A stretch of 64,000 nucleotides of DNA from Paragonimus westermani (lineage: Eukaryota > Platyhelminthes > Trematoda > Plagiorchiida > Troglotrematidae): the NCBI GenBank assembly GCA_008508345.1, contig QNGE01000854.1, forward strand, positions 141,302 to 205,301, given 5' to 3'. Made by a program: the position numbers and the translations under genes. Each line of letters begins with the position of its first letter. The stretch's first letter is position 1. Below the pieces are notes generated by a model. It worked only from the letters and a program-made list of their open reading frames with translations. It had not been told where the DNA came from and did no database searches. This document shows, one piece after another, positions 12,351 through 25,300 of this stretch.

Positions 12351-15300
12351 TGAATCATAATATGTTTATCGGTAGACAAATCAATAATCCGACTTGACTT
12401 GGACACAGATGTTGATAGCAATCTATTGCACAATGCTTATTCTTGTACAGACTTATCACATGAAAATGAATAAATGAATTGCCACATAATTCAGTGTTGT
12501 TTGGGTCGACAACGTTATGTTACGGGTTTTTATCATGCGTCATCTTACATACTCTCTTTATGCTCATTGCTTCTAGATAGAAAACTATAAACAATCAACA
12601 TAGATGTGTTAGCAAAACGACGCATGCAGATGAGAATGACTGGAGTATCAAAACAACACTACTGTTCCATTATGCTCGTATATCAGTCATTTATTTTGAA
12701 TGTTTTCAAGAAAGGATATGTAAGTAGGTGAAAATTTGTTCATAATTCGATACCAGAAAAATGCTGAAAGTATAACAGACCTAAGGTGGTTGTAGTAAAA
12801 ATGGTAGACTGAACTACAGTTGGATGGAGTCACACAGCAACCCAACCCCAACCCTAGCATTTCAACATGTCACTGTTTATGCTCACTTCAGAAGTGACTC
12901 GACTACGCAACAATGTAGCGCTTTCTGTCCGGTCTCATTCACACAAATGGTGAAGCACCTGCACTCTCACGGGCACATGAAATCTTACAGTCTTCTGGTT
13001 GGGAATAAGGCTACCAGTTACGTGATGCCTATCAAAACAGACACCGTCGTCTACCTAATACTCTTCTTTTGAACCCTGTGAGCACTATAGGACCAGACTC
13101 CCACTCCTTGTGATAGTTGCACACGGGCAGTTTTACACTACTGAACAAGCATTTGTCGTCTCAAGGGGTGTTACGTGTATGGTGTGTGTTTACTCCAAAC
13201 GTGGGTATTCAGAACACGGTTCCTTGTGCCTCAGTTCGGTCAGTTGTGCTAACGTACCGTGTTCGTCATGATGGTTTGATCCAGACCACCTGAACGGCCG
13301 ACTTACCTGTTTATTTTTTATAAATTGTGTCACGTGTCTGCAGCGCCAGACCGTTATCCTTCGGTGAGAAGTCGTATGATGTCTACAAATGCACGTCGAC
13401 TGTCGAATAATTAAGGTGGTTCCAACTCTGCCACAGTGACCATGGCGTTCCTGTGGGGCAATCCCTTGATTACTGTGACCAGCTAATGTGCTTGCCGGCA
13501 TAAACATAACTGCTCTTATAACCACTTAATTTTGCACATCAACCAGACGATAAATGAAACGACATGAGTTCTTCTTGCTGAAAATGCTTGAAATGCCTCT
13601 GATCATGGGTTTACTTTATCAACCACACTTAGCGAGGGTTGCCCAATTCAGACTGAATCAGAAATTCTCGGTTTGTCAGTTCGGTTGACCGTACTAGTTG
13701 ATGGACGACACGAGGTAGATCGGTACACATGCCAACCGGACTCGTTTACAGACCCCACCCCTTGCGAGTTCCATGATGTCTGGTGGAAGGTATCAGGTGC
13801 AAACTAGGATATCAAGGGCAGACGACAGAATGCACCATAATGGAAGTCTCAACAAACTGCTGGTATGAATGACAAAAGTTTACTTCCAGAACAACGGCCC
13901 TTCCATTACTCCTTTCAAAGGTTAATTACGCACCTCGAATCTACCGGTCGTTTGTTATTCTGTGACTAAATGTGTTTATGTAAGTTGTCTAGAGATATAA
14001 CACATCATCGTTTATCAGCTACCTTTGATTGATTCATATAGTGTCGCTAGTGTGAAATTATACAATGCTGTTAACCAACGTCAAATAATTTTTTAAGAAT
14101 TGCTCACATTCAGTGAACACATTGTTAATGAGATCGGTAATTGCAAGATAGATAGAGGTTTGTCGTTTTCATGTGGGCGATTGCGTCAGGGTACACTACT
14201 GGTTGCTTTAAGGAGAAAATCTGGTCATGTGGCTACAACGATAATGCCTAACGAACCAATTGAGAAATGCATCGCAATTCTGAGATTAACAAAAACACCG
14301 CAGTCATCGATTGAATGGTCAGGTTCACTATCCTATTCAGGAAATGACAAGAAAAATTTACCAAGCAACACGATTAAAGCCTAGTCATGAATGGGTCAGA
14401 CTTTCTTGTGTGTCTGTATGATTGTACCCTAAACATGCATATTAAGCGGTGCGTATGAGCGAGCCCATAAAATTTAGAATACAACAGGCCAAGCAACTGA
14501 ATTAGTCTAATGAGAAATACTGACTTGATTGTTTTGACACAAACTGTACTAATTTTCCAGTGAGTGTCGGATCACGTCCAAAGATACAAAGATGAAACAG
14601 GAATGTATTCATGCGAATGAACAAAACTGTCAGAATGTTGTTAACCAAACAATACTCGACTTCAAGATTGACTGATTATTTGACGACATGTCAGCTGAGT
14701 ATGAATGTTAAATTTGTTAGCTCTGGGCATAGTCTTATAACTCAGTTAGTAATGCAGTTACCGTCACTGGATCCGGTTCTCCGGCCACAGGTTGGAACAT
14801 AACTGAAACCAACAATTTGCGACTAGATCGATTCTGGAAGATCAGAGGAAATCACTAGCCGATGTCTGAGGCGTTTATGTTCTTTTCGTTTGTCATATTA
14901 TTTGCTGTTCCTGGTGTAAACTGCTGCTCCTAAACTACCTAACTCTACAGCGAATTAACTAAGATGCACTGAACTTCGTTCACAAAATCCACTGAACAGA
15001 ATGTGTTCTTGAATGCTGTGTTCAAAGTTGTTGGAGTGAAAGAGATTTAGGTTTCTTGGCGTTTGGAGAACAAACGGTATCACCCGTGTGAACTTAGGCT
15101 TTTAGCATTGTGATATTAACAGTCAGACAAGATTTATAAAGGAAAAACACAACGAGGTAACAAGCATCGTAACATTTATATGCTTCGTCAATAGTCCAGG
15201 TTTGACCAAATTTATTTCGATGTCTTTAGGCACAAACTTTCCCAATGGGTAGTAAGTTGTTGAAATTAGTTAAGTACACCTCGACACGTTTTTCCAGTTG

Positions 15301-15487
15301 AGATCGAAACCATTACAGAAATCACACCGTTTGAGAATCACTCATCGCTTGGGTTGTTGATCCAGAAACTGCAAGTCATTCATGTACCGACAGAGACTGA
15401 TGAGAAGCCACATCCACAGTAAGTGAGATAGAACCATAAAATATCCGTATCGTGTTTATCATGTTGTTGATGAACAGACTGAGAATA
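12351..15487. other. No gene recognised
   Basis: Contains a 111-codon frame on the - strand (13190-13525) in a slightly GC-richer patch and a 94-codon frame on the + strand (14100-14384). Neither matches a family I know and neither is bounded by persuasive splice sites. No repeat or RNA gene was recognised. Confidence 0.4.
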
Positions 15488-15580
15488 ACGCAACTTTAGG
15501 AGCAAGTTATAATACTCGATTTTTCAATTACCTCGGTTGGCTGAAACGTAGAGTATTACAACTTGCTCCTAACGTTGTGT
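15488..15580. repeat. Short inverted repeat, microRNA-like or foldback hairpin
   Basis: Two 30-nt arms at 15488-15517 and 15551-15580 are complementary at 27 of 30 positions, with a 33-nt loop between them. One of the three differences would be a G-U pair in RNA. The core 'aggagcaagt' is perfectly paired. Arm length, loop size and scattered mismatches are in the range of an animal pre-microRNA hairpin, but a short foldback transposon remnant is equally possible. I do not recognise the sequence as a known microRNA. Confidence 0.45.
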
Positions 15581-16493
15581 TAGTCCTAATCGGTGAGTGA
15601 CGCGTTCGTGACGCAAAAAGCGAGAGGTAATTGGACTGACCTGACCGTGGGCGTGGTTACCGTTGGTCAAATAGGGGCGATCTCATGTTTGTCCGAACTC
15701 CAGCAGTTCGCTTGCTGGCTTAATTATTCGCGAATGTTGCGATAATACCACTTCGTTAGTCCGAAGTTGGTCAGAAAAACATGTCCATCTATGACATTTG
15801 GTAGAGCAGAAGTTCAATAGCCATTGACATGAACGCGGTGATGGAATCATTTCCACAGACACATGTCACCCTAGGGCACCTGTGAAAATCCAAGTGGTCG
15901 AACAAGCAACATAAGGGATTGGTAGGCGTGCTTGGAAATTTGCGTATGGTATTTAAAAATAGCCGGTTGTGTTAAGATATGAGCCTCATACTAATCAGTA
16001 ACAATGATACTATAACATAAGAACAAGGATAGCACAGAACTGGATATGACAAAAACGCGGCTGTACAACATAAGTAGTATATCATCTTAACATATTTGGC
16101 GGAAAGGATTAGTAAACAGTTGACAATAGAAAACTGATTATGGTTACGTGGAATGCATGAAATCGCCAAAATGTTAACAAATCCTCAAGTAAAAGGTTGA
16201 GTTGCATCCTCGAGGTGATCGGCAGAATTGGCTGACGTTTCTCGATAACTTAAATGAAAATACTAGCCTCTGCTGTCATTTAAATCCAAATTAATTACTG
16301 TGAAAGATATTTACGAAAATAGAAGGGAATGCGTGAAAATTGGTATAGCAACAGTGGTCCTGTACTATCTACTTTCTATAGCATACACTCCTCTTAGTGG
16401 TACATCGTCTAGCGGAGCGTGTTCTTAATCGGCCAAATCATATACTTTGGATGTTTCCGTTGTCACTTACAGCGAAATGGACAGTTCGAGGAT
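15581..16493. other. No gene recognised
   Basis: Sequence flanking the large inverted repeat on its left. The longest frame is 65 codons (- strand, 15972-16169). Nothing recognisable. Confidence 0.45.
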
Positions 16494-17436
16494 GTGGTCA
16501 TTTGATCACGGTTCACACATCAATTGATGACATCCACCGTACTCCGAAAAACACACTACACTTGTTGCCACCAACCGTTCGTATTCCAAACCTCCAGTTC
16601 TGCCCCCCCCACCCACTGGTGTTGCTATTAATACTTTTCTGAAGGCTAGAATCACATATTGTCCACACCAATAAAAACGTGAATTCCCAAAAATGGACAC
16701 AATTCCACAAAACTCTTCCTGCGCAACACATGAATATCTATTAAGTTTTGGGTTTAATTAAATTGCCAAGTTTGGAAATGCAAATTAGTTCTTATAACTA
16801 GGATTTTGTTTGGTAAATGACCTCCTACCTGATTTGCAGCAACATCGATTCTCTTGAAAACAGTTGCTTAATGAATCCAATTTTTTCACGTAGTTGGTAG
16901 GTATGCATATTCATACAATTTGCAATGGTCTATCAGGGAGATATTCATCATGCAGTGGTATAAATCAAACACTGTTACTGGTTGATTGCAGCAGTTTCGA
17001 CGTCATTCTCTGAGTTTTTTTAAAGTGCTTACCTACTAACTACGTGAAAAAATTGGATTCATTAAGCAACTGTTTTCAAGAGAATCGATGTTGCTGCAAA
17101 TCAGGTAGGAGGTCATTTACCAAACAAAATCCTAGTTATAAGAACTAATTTGCATTTCCAAACTTGGCAATTTAATTAAACCCAAAACTTAATAGATATT
17201 CATGTGTTGCGCAGGAAGAGTTTTGTGGAATTGTGTCCATTTTTGGGAATTCACGTTTTTATTGGTGTGGACAGTATGTGATTCTAGCCTTCAGAAAAGT
17301 ATTAATAGCAACACCAGTGGGGGGGGGCAGAACTGGAGGTTTGGAATACGAACGGTTGGTAGCAACAAGTGTAGTGTGTTTTTCGGAGTACGGTGGATGT
17401 CATCAATTGATGTTTGAACCGTGATCATATGACCAC
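16494..17436. repeat. Large inverted repeat: two ~408-bp arms, 126-bp spacer
   Basis: The left arm (about 16494-16903) is the reverse complement of the right arm (about 17030-17436). Reading the arms against each other I count only about five substitutions plus one 3-nt difference in a C/G homopolymer (left near 16603, right near 17319), so they are about 98-99% identical. The outer ends read 'gtggtcat' inward from the left and its complement on the right. The spacer (16904-17029) has no match in either arm. No transposase frame is present; paired open frames of 60-72 codons in the arms are mirror images of each other and have no known domain. It looks like a non-autonomous foldback DNA transposon, or a source of long hairpin RNA, or an assembly palindrome. 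Confidence 0.85.
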
Positions 17437-18751
17437 TTCAAGCATAACGGTACCGGTCCGACCAGTCATCACTTTGCTAGATAAAAACTCCTGGCTAACC
17501 GAACATGGATAACCGAAACACCGAAGTTACAGACCCTTCAAAATTGTTGGGAGTTTCTCACGTTTGCAAAATCTGTTTCGCCAACCTTTTTGTAAACAAA
17601 TTTCTGGACTCGAGGTTCGCTTTTGTTAGTACACACCAGTAGCACATACTTTCGGCACAACCTAGAGTGTAGCTGTGGCCTTCGCGGTAACAGTACGCTC
17701 TGCTGAATTCTCTTTACAATAACCAGTGGTGGCTGAGAAGTCTGCGTGAACACAAAATCTGAGGCTGGTTGAGCTAAACGTCCTGCGCGTATCTTGAGAA
17801 TATCAGCGTTTTTGAAATTCCATTTATATCTGTATCAGCCGACACGTCTGAATAAGTGATTTAGCAAGTAAATTTGTTACTCTTGCCTGCAAGGTTCACA
17901 CGGTTTTTCCATGTGTGCTTACTAGTCTACTCACAATGCAAACTCGGTTGAGTTCAGACCGTTTCCACTGAAGTCCGTTTCGAAATAAACTTGAGTATAA
18001 GTCCTGTCCATGTTACTTACATTCATTTCAAAAGCAATGTCCGTTTTGTATGATAGTGTTCCTACTCCACTGGGAACATTCAGTAACCCTAATCAGTTGA
18101 GTAGGGAAACACAAAGAAGCGTACTGCAATTAACAAGGTTATTACGGTGTCACTAGAACGCGGCTAAAATTCTGCAAACTTGCAATCCAGCTAGCCCCGT
18201 TAGCACCGAAATTCAGCTGCTACGCAAGTTTGAAGGTTGTGTGTTCACCCGTTCGATTACGATGCAAACCAAATGCGCACATATTGCACAGTACAAAACA
18301 GCTATTGTTCATTACAGTGTTCAACACTATAAAAGACACTGCTCAATTCAGCCTGTTTCGCTGCTCCCTGAATTCATCAGGTAGACCATTTATAATCCAG
18401 ACTGCAAGGCATTCCATTGTGATGACAAACTTCTGGTACAATTCTGTTTGTTAGCACAAAAAAATAACGTCAAATATTCTTTAGGGCGATTGGCCGGGAA
18501 GTTTCAAAGCAGGTTTTTGTGATACAGCTGAGAATATAACTTTACTGTACGATACGACAGCTTGTCTACAGAATAGGCTCCACGTGTGCAACAATCTTAC
18601 ATTTGTGAGCAAGCACAACAGGTTTTGGCGCTCGTGTATTTCTGAGGGCACAGAGCCATTGCATGCTGCCTTAAAAAAATTGTCTGTCCAACAAACAAAC
18701 ATGAGTACAGATGTGTTAAGTCTGGAACATAGTCTGTTGTTCAGATTAGAA
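17437..18751. other. No gene recognised
   Basis: Frames of 60-74 codons on both strands, without family resemblance. No transposon domain was recognised. Confidence 0.45.
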
Positions 18752-18957
18752 TTGCCTCATGATTAGAATGGCCGGAGTTCAAATCCCGGCCGTGGCAAGG
18801 ATGTGCACTACTGACGAGCTCTAATGAGAGCGAAACTCGAGTCTAGTGTTTCTTTTCGAAGGAGGCTGGCTAGAAAGTCTATATGAATGCGGAGGCTGCA
18901 ATCAAGTGTGACTGACGGTCAACTTCAAAATAAAACAAAATCCCCGACTACTCATCA
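18752..18957 (+). repeat. SINE copy, 5'-truncated, with full tail
   Basis: Starts at 'ttgcctcatgatt', without the A-box, and then follows the copy at 19154 closely: B-box 'gttcaaatccc', 'actactgacgagctctaat', 'gagcgaaactcgagtctag', 'gaggctggct' and 'atgcggaggctgc'. It continues past the point where the other copy stops into 'aataaaacaaaatcc' and 'gactactcatca', a tail also found in reverse at 40929-40967. Lying about 200 bp before another copy in the same orientation, it is half of a near-tandem pair. 5' truncation with an intact tail fits insertion by target-primed reverse transcription. Confidence 0.85.
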
Positions 18958-19153
18958 GTAATCTAAAATATCGTCTTACAGGTTTAATGAGTTCTGTGAT
19001 CTCGACCTGTCTCAGAAGTCCTAATCGCGGGGTTATCGATCGAAGTTAACAGGCAGTAACTGTGTCTCCTCTCGAGACGATCAGGCAACCTGATCATTGC
19101 TCACAAGCCAGAGAGGTTGAGCGTTCAGATTTGATAATTCGGTCGTGCCTAAT

Positions 19154-19365
19154 GTGAGGTCAATGGCGCAGTGGTTAACACGGTTGCCTCATGATTGGAA
19201 TGTTCGGAGTTCAAATCCCGGCCATGGCAAGGATATGCACTACTGACGATCTCTAATGAGAGCGAAACTCGAGTCTAGTGTTTCTTTTCGAAAGAGGCTG
19301 GCTGGAAAGTCTATCTGAATGCGGAGGCTGCGATCAAATGTGAGTGATGGTCAACTTGAAAATAT
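19154..19365 (+). repeat. tRNA-derived SINE, best-preserved copy
   Basis: Contains a polymerase III A-box-like 'tggcgcagtgg' (19164-19174) and a B-box 'gttcaaatcc' (19209-19218), about 35 nt apart as in tRNA genes. The tRNA-unrelated body follows ('ctctaatgagagcgaaactc', 'tttcttttcgaaag', 'ctggctggaaagtctat') and ends in 'gtcaacttgaaaat'. The tRNA-like part lacks a plausible cloverleaf 3' end, so this is a SINE and not a tRNA gene. Such elements borrow LINE enzymes to move. The close match to the copies at 18752 and 40968 suggests a relatively young subfamily. Confidence 0.88.
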
Positions 19366-22300
19366 GGCAGTACCGTATTTTAGTTCATTCACTGAATAAT
19401 ATATTTCTCTAGCAGGAATGGTATTTGTTGACGGCACATCCTGATCCATCCTAAATCTGTTCAGTAGGTTGTGTTCTCGTGAGCGATTTATTCACGGTAA
19501 CGTTTAGACTCTGCCTGATGCCGGAACATTCTTCAAACACTCACGAATGTATGAAAATCAATAATTTTCTTTCAAGACCTAACCGTTTGCCGTTACGGTC
19601 ACATGAACACAAGTAGCTTTGTAACCTTCTTCCATAGAACCCACAATTTCGTTTCCTACGTTTGTCCCTGTGGTATTCCACATATATAAGAAGTAGTCGT
19701 TGATTGTTGGTAAGATCAATAGTCTCCAAAACCGGTGAACATTGATTTGTCACACTCCCTATTGTTGTGAAACTTGTTCAAATTGAAACCAATCGGTTCA
19801 GATCACTCTGGTCGATTGTACAATTTTGCCGGACACGACCCATTCGTTCTCAGACTGGCGTTTAAAACGGAGAATAAGAGAGATTAAACCCGAGAATTTT
19901 TGGCGAATGTCAGTTACAAATATAGTGCGTTCGTAGTAAAAAATAACTCCATGCTAGGACACGAAGCGTAGTAAACCTGCTCCCAATAAAATCGCATTAT
20001 GATGCTACAGATGTGGGACAACAAAACAAGAATGAAAACGGTCTTGGGTAGAGTTTGTTATTGGTCAAAATTCACAATATCTCGCTTTGTGTTTGTGAAA
20101 GACATTTGGGTATCGAGTGACTGAGTCAGCTATTGGCCAGGGCATCTGAAACCAGTGAACGGACTTTCTCTGCCTATTACACTGATGGGCTGAGTAATCA
20201 AATTCCGAACATTTGCTAAGGAACAAATTTTGAACGATTAGGTGGGATTCTACGGACGAAAATAAACAATCAATCTGTGTTAACTGAATGTTTGTTGCCA
20301 ATCCGATTAACCATAACTGCGGTTGTGTGATTTTCGCTTACTTGTCCAGATCTATGCTGAATGACACTATTTGATTGTTCTAGACGATTTACCCTTTAGA
20401 CTTAGAGTGATCTAGTGGATTGAATAATCGGTCTGGCTGCACTGAAGATTCTCTTATGGAAGCTAGTTGGCCAGCAAGTACATTCTCTTTTCTACGGTGA
20501 TCGCACGAATAAACATTCTGTCACCCCGTGACGCTTGAACTGTTTTTTATACGTTTGGTCACTGAGGTATCAGCTCAATCATTCTCGTGTAATGTTTGGG
20601 TTACAACCTCTAACTCGTGTTCCAAAGCAACTGTCGAGCAGTTTTCTCTGTTTTTCCAAATATTTGATCAGGTTTCCTTTGTAGTGTAAGTCACCAGAAC
20701 TGTAAAATTGATGTACTGGTCAACCCTTTCAAACTTCAATCACTTATTTCAAAATCCGGTGGGATTTTGCCCGAAATATGTTTCCTGTGCTCCGTTTTCT
20801 CTGATTCAATGAGGTGTTTTGAAGTGATGCAGCTTTCTGAAAGTCCAAAATGTTGTCAACCAAATGAGGCAAAAACACGTGAGAAACTTTTACCTTACGC
20901 CAAACAGTTTTCAAGGGAATGTTTTGATCACAAGCCACACCAGGGCCGAGGACACAAATTTGTCGCCGGTGGTCGTCATAGCTTCATGCAATAGCATATA
21001 TAAAACAAACATTACATGCGTGAACATACGCTAGACATGAAAATTCACGCTGAAGGAAAAAAAATCACACAGCTGTAAACTAATTGTTGTTAAGAGTAGA
21101 CGGCTCCTAATGGTGGTGGGTTCGCTGTCTTTAGGTTGCTGGACGGGCACTTCTCTAATAAGTTCAATAGGACAGGAAAGCCTCCTTAATGCCTAGCTGC
21201 CCAGCTGTCATTCATTTCGCCCAACAATAAGCCGCTTAGCTTACGTTTCGTGACTGTGCGGAGTAAATGCTCCATCTATTTAAAGATATCTAAATTGGAG
21301 GGTAAACAAACACGATCTATGAGGCCCACGTTTTCCGCTTATATTCAGTCTGCTTGTTACTTGTTAATTAGCCCCATAAAGGGAAATTGAAAACTGTAAA
21401 TACAGATTTATCAGTTCAAAAAAATCCCACCATATATGCCACAACTGGACTGCGTTTGATTATCATCTTAAAATTGAAGTTTCTTAGGCGTCAACCACTT
21501 GTCTGCTCAATGGCTAGTAACTCAAAATCCTATCTGAATGAAACTAGGCTGTCCTATCCCGAAATGTTATCTCAAACATGTAACATTGTCCAGTGTGTGG
21601 TGCTGACTCCACATAAAGCCGATTTCTGGGGGTATGATTAGTCGTTTTTGTTACCAAGAGTAATTAAGTTGGTCCGAAACAAGCCGAGGGAGTTGAACGG
21701 GTAGAGATTGGCCAACCATAACAGTATCTGAATAACATTAACAGTTATCGGCGCTAGGTTCCGGACAATCATGTCCTTCAACTTACAATCGAATAAACAA
21801 CGTCAAAATAAAGTTTGTAGAACATGTTTGAGCTCCAGATGCAACAGATTTGCTTGAGAATTGAAACAGAACACAATGTCTTGAGTAACGCCAATACATC
21901 ACCCCGTGGAGATATAAAGGTTAGAAGCAAAAACCCGCGGTACTAAAAAAATATACGGACAGACAGGGAGAGTATAACAAACCGTATTTTGTATTCCTCG
22001 TGTAGTAAAGCTTGACGTCAGGTATACACTGGGTACTGTAACCGACACAGTCAACGGTGACATGATCCTCAGACCAAAAAACAGGTTCATTATACAAAAT
22101 GAACGGGTTGCTAAAGATAATTAAGCCTACAGACTGCTTAGTAAGTTTTTTGCGGAAATACCGAAGTGAACATGGATTCTTGAGTAGCGAGAGTCAGGTC
22201 ATTCTTATTTGTCAATCACAAAGTTTGGCAGTTGATTAATGCACCTTAAACAAATTGAAAGTTTATTCTGAACTAATTCCTCGTATGGACAATTCATCTT

Positions 22301-25300
22301 AGATCAGTTCATCATAGAATTAAGTCGTCTCGGGGCAAGTAACTCATCTGATTGATCGTTAGGTTAACAACTATGTGTGGCTGCTATTGTGTGAATACAA
22401 CCGACTTCACGGGAACCTCGGATTTGAAGGGCATTTGTGACAAGCTACCCATTTGACATGCGATCTAATGCACATTACCATGTTTACGAATGGGAAATAA
22501 TCAACTGGACAAAACGTATGTAAAATTCAGAAGATTCACTTCTCGCGACTCTGGACAACAGCTTCCTTTTACCCAAATCACCTGCTTCCTCACAACTGTT
22601 ATCGTTCATTCGATGAGTCTTTAAGTGGTTGAGATTTGATCGGAACAAATCGTTCCAAAAACCAAATCCTTAATGAAGAAATGTTTCCCCTAAATGTGCA
22701 CGCCAAGTGATATTGGTGATATTTGCAAGTTTCAATCGTACCATATTTACAAAGTTGTATTTCACGCTTGATACTTTTGGTTTACTTGTAATACTCTTGA
22801 CTGACTTAGTCGTCCATTGCGAAAACAGCTTTTGTGTTTGTTGGCGCACATTTTTGTCTATCGTTTGTTCTACTGTTTAAAAAAAACAACAGTCAGAGAA
22901 TTCCCCGGTATCACGTAACACACGAGAAATGAATCCTACCTTTTTCTGATTTGGAAATCTAATTAATTTAGTAGATGGGATGATCCAGACAGTAGAAGGA
23001 AATGCTAGTTCTTTGTGAAAAATAATTGGATATATGTAACTTTCATTTAATAGAACCTCATTTTCTAACTTTAAACAAATATATCGAAATTTACTAAATT
23101 CGAATCTTAAGTGGGCAAAATAATGTGACCAAATCTCGTTGTCCACCTGGAAAACACTGTCAAACACTGTGGTTTCCAATGACCTGACTGATGCGTTTGA
23201 AAATTTGAGCGACGGACACATGCAACTGTGACGACTGACGTTACAGTCGTTTTAGTCACATCTAAAAATCATTCACGCACGTCACGAGATGTGAGTTCTG
23301 TCGCCCATCCGTCTGTCTGTATGTTAGTCTTATCAGTAGGCTACCGTGTGTTTGATAGTATCATTCTGCGGACGTTGCGTTATCTACGCATTTATTTACC
23401 TTCTCTAACAACATAACTATTTCCATGTATTCATAAGATATCCGACAGAGTTCATTCCTCCATAAACACAAAGACGTGGACTCACAGCCATCTGATCTGT
23501 CTCAGGATAAGTGAACAAAATGACCGTGGCATTTGTTGGATGTTTTCTTCAATTAACCTGAAGAACAACTGTGATTGCCGTTGCTTACTCAAAATAGGCT
23601 AAGTTGGTTGGTGCACATGCATGTGCTTGCATCAGCAGCTCACTAAATAAGTGGTTGCCGTGCTCTATGATGCATACTATGGAGTTGCCAGGTATCACAA
23701 GATTGTGAGTGCGAACGGACTCACCCCGAAATTACGCGTCCCCGTTGCGTTACTCCTCACGAGTCCTCTTCGGCAAGAGCACTGTGTGACAAGAAAGTGT
23801 TCCAGGTGAACAGACCGAAATAACGGAACGTAATGCTTTGGAACATGTTCGAAGCAACATAGATGAAGAGTACAGTGCGGTTTTAATGGTCCCTCCATGT
23901 TCATACTCGAACAACAGACTCAATAATAACATTGAATAGCATGGTTTACCGGCCAGTTCCGACCGTATAACTGGCTCAGAAAGGCCGTATGCTTCATTTC
24001 ATATCAATTTTACCAGTTTATTCTAGCGAACAGACGTGACACAATATCAATGGGAATTCGACAGCGCTTGGAGTGCAAAACAAACATATACACTAGTTTT
24101 TAGGGTGGGTTCCAACTGATTTCTATTGAAACCGAGTAGAGACAAAACATACGTATAGTTAGAAGAAACATAATGAACTCACCAGCTTATAGTTGCACAA
24201 GAACTTTCACTCAAAACCAACCAATGTATGCCATATGAGACTGTTTTTTGCACCGAGTTACCGAGTCTAGTATGGTTGCTGCTACGTGAAATCACGCATA
24301 TCGGTCTTAAAGAACTAGCAGAATGTGCTAATTACATGTCATGACATTCTAATTCCGGATGCGCGCTGGTGTGTATATCGATTACTGATTCATTTGACAT
24401 CTGTCTAGTTTGCACCAAAGTGGACGCAGACTTTGATTCCAAAAATCAGGCTGAAATCCTTTCTGTAATGACTACACTCAAGTTGAAACAGAACTGATAC
24501 AGACTACCCGTCCTAGAGAACAACGTTTAAGTGGTATTTTGTACGACTGAGCAGGCGCTAGATCGATTGCCCATTCAAATTTAAGTAGGTACTTTAGCAT
24601 AAGTGTTTGCAGACGAAAACGTGCGTTACTGGCACACCACATAAGCATACAGACTATGTATATAATCAAGTAGACCAACCAAATACGTACGCCCAATATT
24701 ACAAAACCTATGTGATCCTTCTTTTGTCCTTCCAAGTTGAAGTATATTTTATCCTCTGACTTTTTTCAAAAATTTCGACAAATCTTTCACAAAAGAAACG
24801 TAAATGATGTATGCTGGAGTGCACGTGTATAATGACAGACACAAAAGTGTGCATACCCAAACAAAATATCTTCCTTTCTCGAGTAGCAAACTGTGAACCA
24901 TCGCCCGTATAATGCAGCAGTTTCCAACCAGGTTCGGATAGGTCAAACATAACCGGGAAAATTGGCTGTTTAATTATGTGTTTGTTTTAACGACAGTGAG
25001 TGCATGGTGATATTGAACAGTTTTATCACAATAATTTTGAGCCAATAATGCAAATCGTTTTGTCAAAATATACAACCTTATTGAATAACCCTTACAAGAT
25101 AGAAGATAATTGTACTCAACTTGACAACAAGTGGACTCCCTCGTGTTCGTTGCAGAAACAGTTATTCAGTGGAAATAACATGCAATGTGGGTACAGGTCT
25201 CATTGCAGATAGACACCTCAAAGTTCCACTGACATCCAGTTTGTCTATTGTACAATTTTTGAGAAATGCCAGTTCACGTTTTGGTTATTGGCTGGCTGAA

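Noticed and set aside
16506..17424. Protein-coding genes in the arms of the inverted repeat
   Set aside because: The similar 60-72-codon frames on opposite strands are simply the same arm read twice. They have no domain, and two frames are equally open.
19164..19218. Functional tRNA gene
   Set aside because: A- and B-boxes are present, but there is no credible acceptor stem or anticodon arm, and the unit is repeated with a common non-tRNA body, so it is a SINE.
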